Translations under genes and position numbers: made by a program
Part shown: in pieces, positions 43,376 through 51,104 of the stretch
Layout: each line of letters starts with the position of its first letter
How positions within the stretch are numbered: the stretch's first letter is position 1
Source of the DNA: an uncultured Collinsella sp.
GTDB lineage: Bacteria > Actinomycetota > Coriobacteriia > Coriobacteriales > Coriobacteriaceae
Direction of reading: 5' to 3'
Assembly: GCA_900757205.1 (NCBI GenBank)
Contig: CAAENA010000056.1
Coordinates: 1 to 64,000, forward strand
DNA length: 64,000 nt
The notes under the pieces: model-generated
What the model was told of the DNA's origin: nothing
Seen by the model: only the letters and a program-made list of their open reading frames with translations
The model's database searches: none

Positions 43376-44230
43376 CTATTTCGATGCGCGCTCGGCCGCT
43401 TCGATCACGTGTTTGGCGAGAATCGCCGTTGTCACGGCGCCCACGCCGCCCGGCACGGGGGTGATGGCACCAACAACCGGCTCCGCGGCAACAAAATCGA
43501 CGTCACCCACCAGCTTGCCAGCGTCCTCATCCCAGTTAATGCCCACATCAATGATCGTCTGGTCCTCGCGAACGGCATCCACGCCAATCGTGCGCGCGCG
43601 TCCAACGGCGGCAACCACAATGTCAGCAGCACAGCACTCGGCGGCAAGATCGCGCGTATGCGTATGGCACGTCGTCACGGTTGCGTTGCGCGCCGTAAGC
43701 ATGGCGGCAACGGGGCGGCCAATTACCAGTGAGCGTCCGACCACGGCAACTTTGGCGCCGTCCAGCTCAACGCCGTAATGATCCAGCAAAGCAAGCACGG
43801 CTTCAGCTGTGCAGGGGGCAAAACCCTCGCCGCGCCCCGAAAGCGTGGTGAGCAGCGAAGCCGGCGTCATGGAGTCAACGTCCTTGGCGAGATCGAGCGC
43901 TGCGGCGACGGCGTTCTCGTCAAGGCCGGCGGGCAGCGGGCGAAACATCAGACAGCCATGAACAGCCGAGTCGGCATTGATGTCCTCGATGGCCGTCAAC
44001 AGCTCGTCTTGCGAAACACCGGCAGGAAGCAACACGCGACGCGCCTCGATGCCAACCTTTTCGCAGCGTTTAAGGGCGCCGCGCTCGTAGGATAGGTCGT
44101 CCTCGCGTTCACCCACACGCACGATAGCAAGCGTCGGAACAACACCGCGTTCGCGCAGCGCAGCGCAGCGGGCAGCGAGCTCCTCAGTCAAAGCGCGGGC
44201 GACGGGAGCACCCTTCAGTAGCTCAGCCAT
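43376..44230 (-). CDS. folD: Methylenetetrahydrofolate dehydrogenase/cyclohydrolase FolD
   Basis: Bifunctional enzyme interconverting 5,10-methylene-, methenyl- and 10-formyl-tetrahydrofolate with NAD(P). The 284-residue protein has the expected order: SYERGALKRCEKVGI near 52 with the catalytic Lys, MFRPLPAGLDE near 97 (folate loop), and VAVVGRSLVIGRPVAAML near 160 (dinucleotide site). DVGINWDEDAGKLVGDVDF and PVPGGVGAVTTAIL lie near the C terminus. The start at 44230 follows AGAGGGG. It begins 2 bases after the fchA stop, so the two are coupled. The partner Fhs is at 55-56.7 kb. Confidence 0.96.
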   Translation of the reverse strand: MAELLKGAPVARALTEELAARCAALRERGVVPTLAIVRVGEREDDLSYERGALKRCEKVGIEARRVLLPAGVSQDELLTAIEDINADSAVHGCLMFRPLPAGLDENAVAAALDLAKDVDSMTPASLLTTLSGRGEGFAPCTAEAVLALLDHYGVELDGAKVAVVGRSLVIGRPVAAMLTARNATVTTCHTHTRDLAAECCAADIVVAAVGRARTIGVDAVREDQTIIDVGINWDEDAGKLVGDVDFVAAEPVVGAITPVPGGVGAVTTAILAKHVIEAAERASK

Positions 44231-44232
44231 GG

Positions 44233-44865
44233 CTATCCCCTCTTTCTTGCAGCGTCGGCGGCACGGCGCGCCAGCGCATCGGCGCGCGGCAGCCATGTGT
44301 CGAGCAACTCATCACACGCCGTCTCGAGCTCCTCGGCGCGCGCCCGATCCTTCATGGACGTGGTATTGGCAAAGAGCGTCAGACTCGCGCCCTGCATGGC
44401 GGCACGGCAGAACACGGCGCCACAGGCCACATCGGACAGCAGCTGGCGCGATCCCTTGTCAGCCATATCCTCGAGCAACGCCAGCGCACGACCGCACGCA
44501 TCCATGATGCGATACGGCGGTATGGCGGCAACATGCAGCGCATCTTGAATCGCAGCCGTTCGAGCAGGGTCCTCACGCGAAACACCATACGCCGCCGACA
44601 CCTGCCCGTAGGCACGAACGTCCTCGGCGACCAAGTCGACAAGTTCCTGAGCCAATTCATCCGCCTGGGCAAACGCGCGCGTCAAGTCGTCCGCGCGATC
44701 GGCAAGCGCGGGGTTCGTCGCGCCATAGCGAGCAACCATCCCGCACAGCGAGGCGCCCAGTGCGCCCACAAACGCACTGGCGCTGCCGCCGCCGGGAACG
44801 GGCTCGCGCGCAGCCAGCGCCTCGGCAAAACCACGACAGGTTTTATCCATCATCTCTTGGCTCAT
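44233..44865 (-). CDS. fchA: Cyclodeaminase/cyclohydrolase family protein
   Basis: A 210-residue helical protein of the formiminotetrahydrofolate cyclodeaminase / methenyl-THF cyclohydrolase family. REPVPGGGSASAFVGALGAS near the N terminus is the folate-binding signature. The remainder is a helical bundle with LFANTTSMKD near 170. Directly coupled to folD, it supplies or consumes methenyl-THF, for instance from histidine degradation or purine fermentation. ATG at 44865 is favoured by GAAGGTG about 8 bases upstream; ATG at 44871 is very close to that site. Whether it is the deaminase or only the cyclohydrolase activity cannot be told. Confidence 0.9.
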   Translation of the reverse strand: MSQEMMDKTCRGFAEALAAREPVPGGGSASAFVGALGASLCGMVARYGATNPALADRADDLTRAFAQADELAQELVDLVAEDVRAYGQVSAAYGVSREDPARTAAIQDALHVAAIPPYRIMDACGRALALLEDMADKGSRQLLSDVACGAVFCRAAMQGASLTLFANTTSMKDRARAEELETACDELLDTWLPRADALARRAADAARKRG

Positions 44866-45251
44866 ACGCATGCACCTTCAAGTCATATACATCGGTCGGA
44901 CGGCGACTGCCTGCCGACTGTATCGATCACATAATGGTGCTAAGTCTAGCCCATAAGCACACGGGCGTCAGCGTACCTGGCCATCGCTGATTTCTATGGC
45001 ACGCGATAGGCGGCGGCAACGCAAGCATGGGACACATGGCCCACCTTTCGAGACTCTCTGGCAGCACAAACCGGGGCATATCTATAAATAAGGAGCCCGT
45101 TGGGGCACGGCTGCGCAACGACCACAAACCACGAAAGGATGCATTAACGTACTCATACAACCCACGCACAAAGACATCCGCCGCAAACGGAAACAACGCC
45201 CCAACAACATGCGGCGCCATGATGTCACTAACAGACAAGGAGGACGCCACC
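44866..45251. other. Intergenic region upstream of the first lipoprotein
   Basis: A 386-base divergent gap with no supported gene. It contains the palindromic site at 45028-45043, about 220 bases before the lipoprotein start. A good ribosome site, AAGGAGGAC, is immediately before the start codon. The long distance suggests an extended 5' leader, but no known riboswitch was recognised. Confidence 0.55.
45028..45043. promoter_or_regulatory. Palindromic operator-like site, copy 1
   Basis: TGGGACACATGGCCCA, palindromic as TGGGnCAnnTGnCCCA. An identical 16-mer precedes the paralogous lipoprotein at 46003-46018. The identity in otherwise unlike surroundings suggests binding of a shared dimeric regulator. 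Confidence 0.5.
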
Positions 45252-45851
45252 ATGATGAAAAAGACCCTATCGATCCTTTCCCTTTGCATCGCCCTCTTTG
45301 CCGCGCTCGCCCTTGTGGGCTGCGGCGGGAGCGCATCGGGCGGCGGCAGCGCCCCCAAGAGCGAGAGCAAGGAAAAGGCCCCCGTCGCCAAGAAGACCGA
45401 CTACATCTGGTTTAAGGTCGAGATGCCCGAGGGCGTCGGCGTAAGCGACTCTGCCGGCAAGAATGCCGACAGGGTCCAGCTCACCTTCCCCGAAGACGAG
45501 AACGCCTCGGCCGATCGCTTTATCCCCGTTTGGAAAAAAGCGCTGACGGCCGAGGAATCCCACGCCGACCAGGCGGAAAAGAAGGGGGATACGTTCCAGT
45601 GGAAGGATGGCGGGTCCGTCGAGTATAACGGCAGGACGTGGCTCGTCGGAACATACGAGGACAACAGCGGCATCTCAACCATGCTTTTTACCGATGTTGA
45701 GCCGGGAAGCGTCTACGTCCTCATCTCGAACTTCGACCAGCACAAGAAAGAAGCCGAGGCACTCCTCAACTCCATCGAGTTCCCCGATGACATGGAAGAG
45801 GCAGTTTCCGAGGCACGCGAAGTCGAGATTTCGAGCATCGAGATCAAGTAA
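45252..45851 (+). CDS. Lipoprotein, paralogue 1
   Basis: A 199-residue secreted lipoprotein of unknown function. MMKKTLSILSLCIALFAALA is the signal peptide and LVGC the lipobox, giving lipidated Cys24 followed by a Gly/Ser/Lys-rich linker. The mature domain (from YIWFKVEMPEGVGVSD) is a beta-rich module of about 150 residues with several aromatic positions, and contains VEYNGRTWLVGTY and FTDVEPGSVYVLISNFDQHK. Start AAGGAGG is 7 bases upstream. A paralogue follows 241 bases on, with the same layout; between them is a terminator and a copy of the palindromic site. Confidence 0.88.
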   Translation: MMKKTLSILSLCIALFAALALVGCGGSASGGGSAPKSESKEKAPVAKKTDYIWFKVEMPEGVGVSDSAGKNADRVQLTFPEDENASADRFIPVWKKALTAEESHADQAEKKGDTFQWKDGGSVEYNGRTWLVGTYEDNSGISTMLFTDVEPGSVYVLISNFDQHKKEAEALLNSIEFPDDMEEAVSEAREVEISSIEIK

Positions 45852-45920
45852 CGGGACACCCGCACGCGCCTACGCGCACCCGCGCACATGCGCCCCATTA
45901 AAACAACGGGCGCCCAACCC

Positions 45921-45955
45921 GGGGAGGGCCGACAGCACCAGCCCTCCCCTCTTTT
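45921..45955 (+). terminator. Terminator after lipoprotein 1
   Basis: GGGGAGGGC/GCCCTCCCC arms, 11-base loop, followed by TCTTTTG. Confidence 0.82.
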
Positions 45956-46002
45956 GCGCCCGAACATATTGCCACTTAACGGCGCAAATCCGGCCCTCAG
46001 AA

Positions 46003-46018
46003 TGGGACACATGGCCCA
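46003..46018. promoter_or_regulatory. Palindromic operator-like site, copy 2
   Basis: The same TGGGACACATGGCCCA as at 45028, here extended by one more matching base on each side. It lies 75 bases before the start of the second lipoprotein. Confidence 0.5.
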
Positions 46019-46092
46019 TCCTAGCGAGCCGTCCACGCGTACAGTAAAGACAGGTAATCCATGGGCGGTTACAGATCGAGGAGGACACGACC

Positions 46093-46686
46093 ATGAAAAA
46101 GAAGGCCTTTGCGATTCTCACCCTCTGCATCAGTCTCTTTGCCGCAGTTGCCCTGGTGGGCTGCGGTGGCAGCGGCGACGCTACCGGAAGTGGCGGTGGC
46201 GGCGGGGCAGAAAAGCCAGCCGTGGATATGAGGACCGACTTCATTTGGTTTAAGGTCGAGGTTCCCGAGGGCGTCGAGATTACCGACGTTGCCGGCGACA
46301 CCGCCGACAGGGCCCAGTTTAAGTTCACCGAGAGCGAGCACGCCAGCGATCGCTTCATCCCCGTCTTCGATCCTGACAAGAACGCCGACGAGCTGTTCGA
46401 CTACGAGGCAAAGTGGAATGCCAGCTTTGAGTGGACCGAGAATGACCCCGTCAAGTACAACGGCAAGACTTGGCGCAACGCTTCCTATACACACTCGGGC
46501 GGCGTAACGACCGAATACTTCACCGACGTTGACGGCGGCAGTGTGTATGTGCGTATCGACAACGTCGAGGAGCACAAGGACGCCGTCGAGACCATGATGA
46601 AGTCTCTGGAATTTGCCGACGACATCGCCGAGGCCAAGACCGAGGCCATGGACGTCAAGCTCGACGATATCGAGATCAAGCGCTAA
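46093..46686 (+). CDS. Lipoprotein, paralogue 2
   Basis: A 197-residue lipoprotein paralogous to its upstream neighbour. The signal peptide KKKAFAILTLCISLFAAVA, lipobox LVGC and glycine-rich linker are alike. The mature domain shares the pattern (F/Y)IWFKVE(M/V)PEGV...RFIPV, V(E/K)YNGKTW and FTDV(E/D)xGSVYV. It ends AKTEAMDVKLDDIEIKR, echoing VEISSIEIK of the first copy. GAGGAGGAC precedes the start. It has its own promoter region with the palindromic site and its own terminator, so the duplication included regulatory DNA. Function unknown; ligand-binding at the outer membrane face is the usual role of such small lipoproteins. Confidence 0.88.
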   Translation: MKKKAFAILTLCISLFAAVALVGCGGSGDATGSGGGGGAEKPAVDMRTDFIWFKVEVPEGVEITDVAGDTADRAQFKFTESEHASDRFIPVFDPDKNADELFDYEAKWNASFEWTENDPVKYNGKTWRNASYTHSGGVTTEYFTDVDGGSVYVRIDNVEEHKDAVETMMKSLEFADDIAEAKTEAMDVKLDDIEIKR

Positions 46687-46991
46687 GCGACTGGCGAGCG
46701 CAACGGGAAACACGGTCGCAGTGCAAACAAGCGACGGTACCCCAGCGCTTCGTACCCAGGGAGGGCCGGTAAACCGACCCTCCCTTTCTTATGCCTGTAG
46801 CCGACGAACGCGAGGATGCCGGACGCCGGAACCGCCCCAAATGTGGCAACAGTACGAAAACGACAAACACCCCAACACGTCCGCCCACCGATTTATTGCG
46901 CCGCGCAGACAATTAAACCAGCATCTTTAAACATCTGGGCAGTATAGTGACCAAAACTATCGCATAACCGCACTCTGCGAATGGAGAAGTT
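46687..46991. other. Intergenic region between lipoprotein 2 and the PI-PLC-like gene
   Basis: A 305-base gap with no supported gene. It contains the lipoprotein terminator near its start and an AT-richer part (about 46910-46960, including TATAGT) that probably holds the promoter of the PI-PLC-like gene. Confidence 0.55.
46759..46790 (+). terminator. Terminator after lipoprotein 2
   Basis: GGGAGGG/CCCTCCC with inner GGT/ACC pairing, followed by TTTCTT. Its arms are related to those of the terminator after lipoprotein 1. Confidence 0.78.
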
Positions 46992-49466
46992 ATGACCGAA
47001 CACCATGCCATCAGCCGCCGAGCGTTTACGCTGGGCCTAGGGCTTGCGGCGTTGTCACCACTTGCAAGCCTGCCCGAAACCGCAGCGCCGGGCATTCCCC
47101 TGCGAGCGGCATTTGCAGACAACACACCCGCACCGTCGGACAGCCTCGACAATTTCGTCATTCGCCTTCGCCCCGCGGGCTATTTTCGCACCGCGAGCGT
47201 CAATCAAGACGGCAACGTTCGCGGCAACGTCTGTCACCTGTTTAACGACGGCACGTCCAGCAAGCTCATCCTTGAGAACGTAACGACCAAGAATGACGAT
47301 ACAAACTGGTACGCCATCCGCACCTTGCTCAATTTCGAAGAGCATAAAAAGACGGGCTACAGCATTTGGTCGGTCGACGACGACTCGGACAAAGATGGAA
47401 AGGTCATCCACGTATGGGGCGGCGAGTATGACAACAAGCCCAGCCGCGCTTTTGCGTTCGAGCGTCAATCAAACGGAACCTACAACATCCGAGACCGCAC
47501 GGTCGAGAAAGAAACCGAGAAAAAAGACATTAAGTACCTGGCAATAGAATCGAACGGCAAAGACCAGGACAACAATAAGATCTGCCATAAGAGTAAGAGC
47601 ATTCCGTGGGAGCTCGAACTTATCGGTTACGACATGAAAAAGAACGATGCCACGGTTAGCAGCCTCGACTGGATCACGTACAGCAGCTACGTCGACGGAC
47701 CATGTTGGATGAAATACGTCGACGACAACAAGTTCCTCGACGAGCTGAGCATCCCGGGTACGCACGATTCGGGCACTTGCAGCGTGGACAACGACACTGA
47801 GCCCCAATCCTCGCAAGTAAAATGCCAGCAGGATTACATTCCCACGCAGTTGCTCGAAGGCATTCGCTATTTTGATATCCGGCTCGGAAAGGGCGATGAC
47901 CCCGGCATCGACCACGGGATTTTCTACCTACTCAAAAAAGACGGGAACTATCTGCATCTCTCCGATGTCATCGGGTACTTCAAAACGTTTTTGAACGAAA
48001 ACCCGTCAGAAGCGCTCATCATGCTCGCATCGCGCGGCAACGATGAGGCTACCGACGAAAGCATAACGACGGCCTTCGCCAAGGTTATGGCCGATAACCC
48101 CAACCTGTTCTACACGTCGAGCCACGTCCCCACGCTGGGCGAGGTGCGCGGAAAGATCGTCCTGCTGCGTCGATTTGGGCTCGCCGGCAACAGCGTAAGC
48201 GGCCACACGTGGGGCCTCGACCTCACCCAATGGGATGACAAAATCAAGGCGCATTCCGGGCAGTCGATGTGTCTCGTCCAAGACGCGCGGGGATTTGAAG
48301 CCATAGGGGAAACGGGCAATGAAGAGCCCTATTGCACCAAGGTATACGCCCAGGACAAGTACAAACTCACGGGAACCGACAAGCTCAGCTGGGTCGATAA
48401 TGCGCTGAAGGAAACGACCGGGCGCACGCGCAACAAGGTGGACGTCGTGGACGATGCCGGGGCCACGGTGCAAGTCCAGGAGCGTTGCTGGTCTATCAAC
48501 TACACCAGCTGCACGGGCTTGTCGCATGGAGGCAATCCTTTTACCTCGGCACGAGCAGTCAATGAGCATCTGTATAAGAGCCCGTACATCAACCCCAGCG
48601 GCAACGAGAAAACAAAGTCAGATTACCTCAAGCACATTGGCATCATCGCATCCGACTTTGTTGATGCGGCGCTGGCCCGGAGCATCTACCAGCGCAATTA
48701 CGATACGCAGCACAAGCAGACAGCTTCGTGCTACCTCCCAGCCCGCATGCACATGACATATGGCAACTCGCTGAGCGACGCCTCGCTCCAGGACGGCAAG
48801 ACCGTTGGCGAGGGTCATTTCCGCCTTGTCGACAGCAGCAACGTACTCAACGTGGCGGCTTCGGGCCATGCGTTTGCCATCGAATATGTGGATGTCGACG
48901 CCTTGGGCAACGAGACCGTTACGGAGCTGCGGGGCTCCGTGCCCATCGATATCGATCCACGCGCGCTGACGCCCCATTTTGAGGGACTCGAAGGCCTTAA
49001 GGCCGGCGAAGACGTGCGCGCCAAGATTGCGGCATCACTCGAGGGCAAACTCGAAACCGATGCCTGCACGGCCCAGCTCGAGTTTGTGCACGACGCGGAC
49101 GGCGCTCCGGGCACGGCAATGGCCGAGGGCGAGGCATTTGCCGCGGGGACGTATTGGGTGCGTGCGAAAGGCCTGTTGGGCGACGCGGCGCAAAACTACA
49201 CGCTTGCCACCGACGGAGCCGCAAGCTTTACCGTAGCGGCCTCGGGCAGTGCAGGCGGCACCGGCACCGGCAACGGCACCAACGCGAGCAGCACCGACAA
49301 GAACGGCAAGGACAACAAGGGCAAGGGCTCGGGCGGAAAACTCGCCGACACGGGCGACGGCTCCGGCATTGCCGCCGGGCTCGCCGCTGCCGCCGTGGCG
49401 ACGACGGTCGCCGGCGCAGCAGCGCTTGCCAGTGACCGCGAAAACGCTGGGGACGGTAGCGAATAG
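46992..49466 (+). CDS. Tat-exported PI-PLC X-domain surface protein with sortase-like tail
   Basis: An 824-residue exported protein. The N terminus ISRRAFTLGLGLAALSPLA has the twin-arginine pattern of a Tat signal. Residues about 50-210 form a beta-rich region with a trefoil-like pattern. Residues about 250-570 match a phosphatidylinositol phospholipase C X domain: ELSIPGTHDSGT with the first catalytic His, YFDIRLGKGDDPGIDHG with the DIR motif and second His region, and NPSEALIMLASRG. C-terminal beta domains lead to a KDNKGKGSGGK linker, LADTG, a hydrophobic Ala-rich segment and a charged tail, which resembles a sorting signal although the tail is acidic. GGAG precedes the ATG. Substrate may be inositol lipids or glycans. 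Confidence 0.85.
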   Translation: MTEHHAISRRAFTLGLGLAALSPLASLPETAAPGIPLRAAFADNTPAPSDSLDNFVIRLRPAGYFRTASVNQDGNVRGNVCHLFNDGTSSKLILENVTTKNDDTNWYAIRTLLNFEEHKKTGYSIWSVDDDSDKDGKVIHVWGGEYDNKPSRAFAFERQSNGTYNIRDRTVEKETEKKDIKYLAIESNGKDQDNNKICHKSKSIPWELELIGYDMKKNDATVSSLDWITYSSYVDGPCWMKYVDDNKFLDELSIPGTHDSGTCSVDNDTEPQSSQVKCQQDYIPTQLLEGIRYFDIRLGKGDDPGIDHGIFYLLKKDGNYLHLSDVIGYFKTFLNENPSEALIMLASRGNDEATDESITTAFAKVMADNPNLFYTSSHVPTLGEVRGKIVLLRRFGLAGNSVSGHTWGLDLTQWDDKIKAHSGQSMCLVQDARGFEAIGETGNEEPYCTKVYAQDKYKLTGTDKLSWVDNALKETTGRTRNKVDVVDDAGATVQVQERCWSINYTSCTGLSHGGNPFTSARAVNEHLYKSPYINPSGNEKTKSDYLKHIGIIASDFVDAALARSIYQRNYDTQHKQTASCYLPARMHMTYGNSLSDASLQDGKTVGEGHFRLVDSSNVLNVAASGHAFAIEYVDVDALGNETVTELRGSVPIDIDPRALTPHFEGLEGLKAGEDVRAKIAASLEGKLETDACTAQLEFVHDADGAPGTAMAEGEAFAAGTYWVRAKGLLGDAAQNYTLATDGAASFTVAASGSAGGTGTGNGTNASSTDKNGKDNKGKGSGGKLADTGDGSGIAAGLAAAAVATTVAGAAALASDRENAGDGSE

Positions 49467-49496
49467 GCAAGCCGGCCTTTTAGACACATCGACCCA

Positions 49497-49536
49497 ATCG
49501 GGGGCGCAGGACACCGTTCTGTGCCCCCGATTTTTA
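49497..49536 (+). terminator. Terminator after the PI-PLC-like gene
   Basis: ATCGGGGGCGCAG pairs with CTGTGCCCCCGAT (one wobble), 9-base loop, followed by TTTTACC. Confidence 0.88.
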
Positions 49537-49560
49537 CCTTGGCCCAAACGCCGCCATAGG

Positions 49561-49830
49561 CTATATCACCATGTTCAGCGCGTTAACAAACTCCTGGGCC
49601 TTCGCACGGCTGCTCAGGCTAAAGACACAAGCAGTCAACAGCCTGTTACGTAGGAAAACGTCGCGGCCCTTGATCCTGTTGACCCCCGTGATGTCCTTAA
49701 GGTAGACAATCTCGGTGTGCTTGCCGCCGAAAGTGCCCTTCTTGAGCACCTCAATACGGTTAGGGTAGATCTTGACGTCTTTAAACCTACCCGAACCCTT
49801 GTCCTGAAACAGCAAGGTGTTGTTGTCCAT
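49561..49830 (-). CDS. Small PH-like domain protein
   Basis: An 89-residue protein made almost entirely of short beta strands and a final helix: LLFQDKGSGRFKDVKIYPNR, EVLKKGTFGGKHTEIVYLKDI, and a helical AKAQEFVNALNMVI end. This layout resembles small bacterial PH-like (YokE/bPH) modules that bind lipids or peptides. No enzyme motif is seen. ATG at 49830 follows ACGGGAG by about 7 bases; the in-frame GTG at 49875 is less likely. It stands alone, convergent with the PI-PLC-like gene and divergent from the nuclease. Family call is tentative. Confidence 0.7.
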   Translation of the reverse strand: MDNNTLLFQDKGSGRFKDVKIYPNRIEVLKKGTFGGKHTEIVYLKDITGVNRIKGRDVFLRNRLLTACVFSLSSRAKAQEFVNALNMVI

Positions 49831-49997
49831 ACGCGTCACTCCCGTGGGGTTCGCTAAAACTGTCTCTATTGCCACATTTTAGTCACCGCAAGGCCCCATG
49901 CGAAGATGTCAGACAGCACAGCAATTCGTGTCCGCGCGAGGCTTTAAACTAAATGCGATAAAGATGCATTCCACAAGAGGAAAGTAAGGCGACAGTG

Positions 49998-51047
49998 ATG
50001 GGCGAACTGGTAAACCGTGGAGAATCGGCAATCGTGCCCGAAGGTTTTTACAAGCAGGTTTCCTCGATTCTCAACGCCGCTCGCAACAAGGCCTATACCG
50101 CCGTTAACTTTGCGATGGTTGAGGCGTATTGGGAGATCGGCAAGAGCATAGTTGATGAGCAGGGCGGAGAGGAGCGCGCAGCATATGGAGAGGCATTGAT
50201 TGCGGGCCTCTCCAGAAGGCTTACCGCGGATTTCGGAAGAGGCTTTGGCATCGCAAACCTTCGCAATATGCGTCAGTTCTTTCTTGCGTTTCCAATTCGC
50301 GACGCACTGCGTAGCGAATTGAGCTGGACTCATTACCGCAGGTTGATGCGCATTCCCGACCCTGATGCTCGCGCCTGGTACATGAACGAATGCGCCGATT
50401 CTCGTTGGAGCACGCGTCAGCTCGAGCGCCAGATCAACACCATGTTCCGCGAGCGCCTGCTTGCCAGCAAGGACAAGAAGGCCGTCACCCAGGAAATCCA
50501 AAAGAGCGCCCCGGCTCGTCGCCCCGGGGACATTATCCGCGACCCATATGTGCTGGAATTTTTAGGCTTCTCGGACGACGCCGCGTTTCGCGAGAGCGAT
50601 CTAGAGCAAGCGCTCATCACGCATCTTCAGAGGTTTCTGTTGGAACTTGGCCGCGGCTTCGCTTTCGAGGCGCGCCAAAAGCGCATCACCTTTGATGGGC
50701 GCCATTTCTATATTGACCTTGTGTTTTACAACTATCTGATGCGCTGCTTCGTGCTCATCGACCTTAAGACCGATGACCTTACGCATCAGGACCTGGGCCA
50801 GATGCAAATGTATGTGAACTACTACACGCGCGAACTCATGAACGAAGGCGACAATCCGCCCATAGGCATCGTGCTCTGCGCGGACAAAAGCGATTCGATC
50901 GTCGAGTACACGCTGCCCGAAGACAACGACCAAGTGTTTGCCGCCAAATACCTGCCATATCTTCCAAGCAAGGAAGAGCTGGCGCGCGAGCTGAGTGCCG
51001 AGTACCGCGCCATCAACGAAGCGACCAATGGCGAAACGCAAGGGTAG
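49998..51047 (+). CDS. YhcG-type PDDEXK nuclease domain protein (DUF1016)
   Basis: A 349-residue protein. Residues about 15-165 are the DUF1016 N-terminal helical domain (VEAYWEIGKSIVDEQGG; LSRRLTADFGRGFGIANLRN). Residues about 190-340 are a PDDEXK-type nuclease with HFYIDLVFYNYLMRCFVLIDLK, which gives the Asp and the D-x-K pair, and an ELGRGFAFEARQKRI glutamate helix before it. YhcG-type proteins are found alone or near restriction and other defence genes; here the neighbours are housekeeping. The start is ATG at 49998 (GTG at 49995 is equally placed) after AAGG. Activity and target are inferred from family. Confidence 0.9.
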   Translation: MGELVNRGESAIVPEGFYKQVSSILNAARNKAYTAVNFAMVEAYWEIGKSIVDEQGGEERAAYGEALIAGLSRRLTADFGRGFGIANLRNMRQFFLAFPIRDALRSELSWTHYRRLMRIPDPDARAWYMNECADSRWSTRQLERQINTMFRERLLASKDKKAVTQEIQKSAPARRPGDIIRDPYVLEFLGFSDDAAFRESDLEQALITHLQRFLLELGRGFAFEARQKRITFDGRHFYIDLVFYNYLMRCFVLIDLKTDDLTHQDLGQMQMYVNYYTRELMNEGDNPPIGIVLCADKSDSIVEYTLPEDNDQVFAAKYLPYLPSKEELARELSAEYRAINEATNGETQG

Positions 51048-51104
51048 CAGCACGTTGCGACCGAAACGCCCGCACGCCTGTGAGCCGTCCCGCGCTGCGC
51101 TTCC

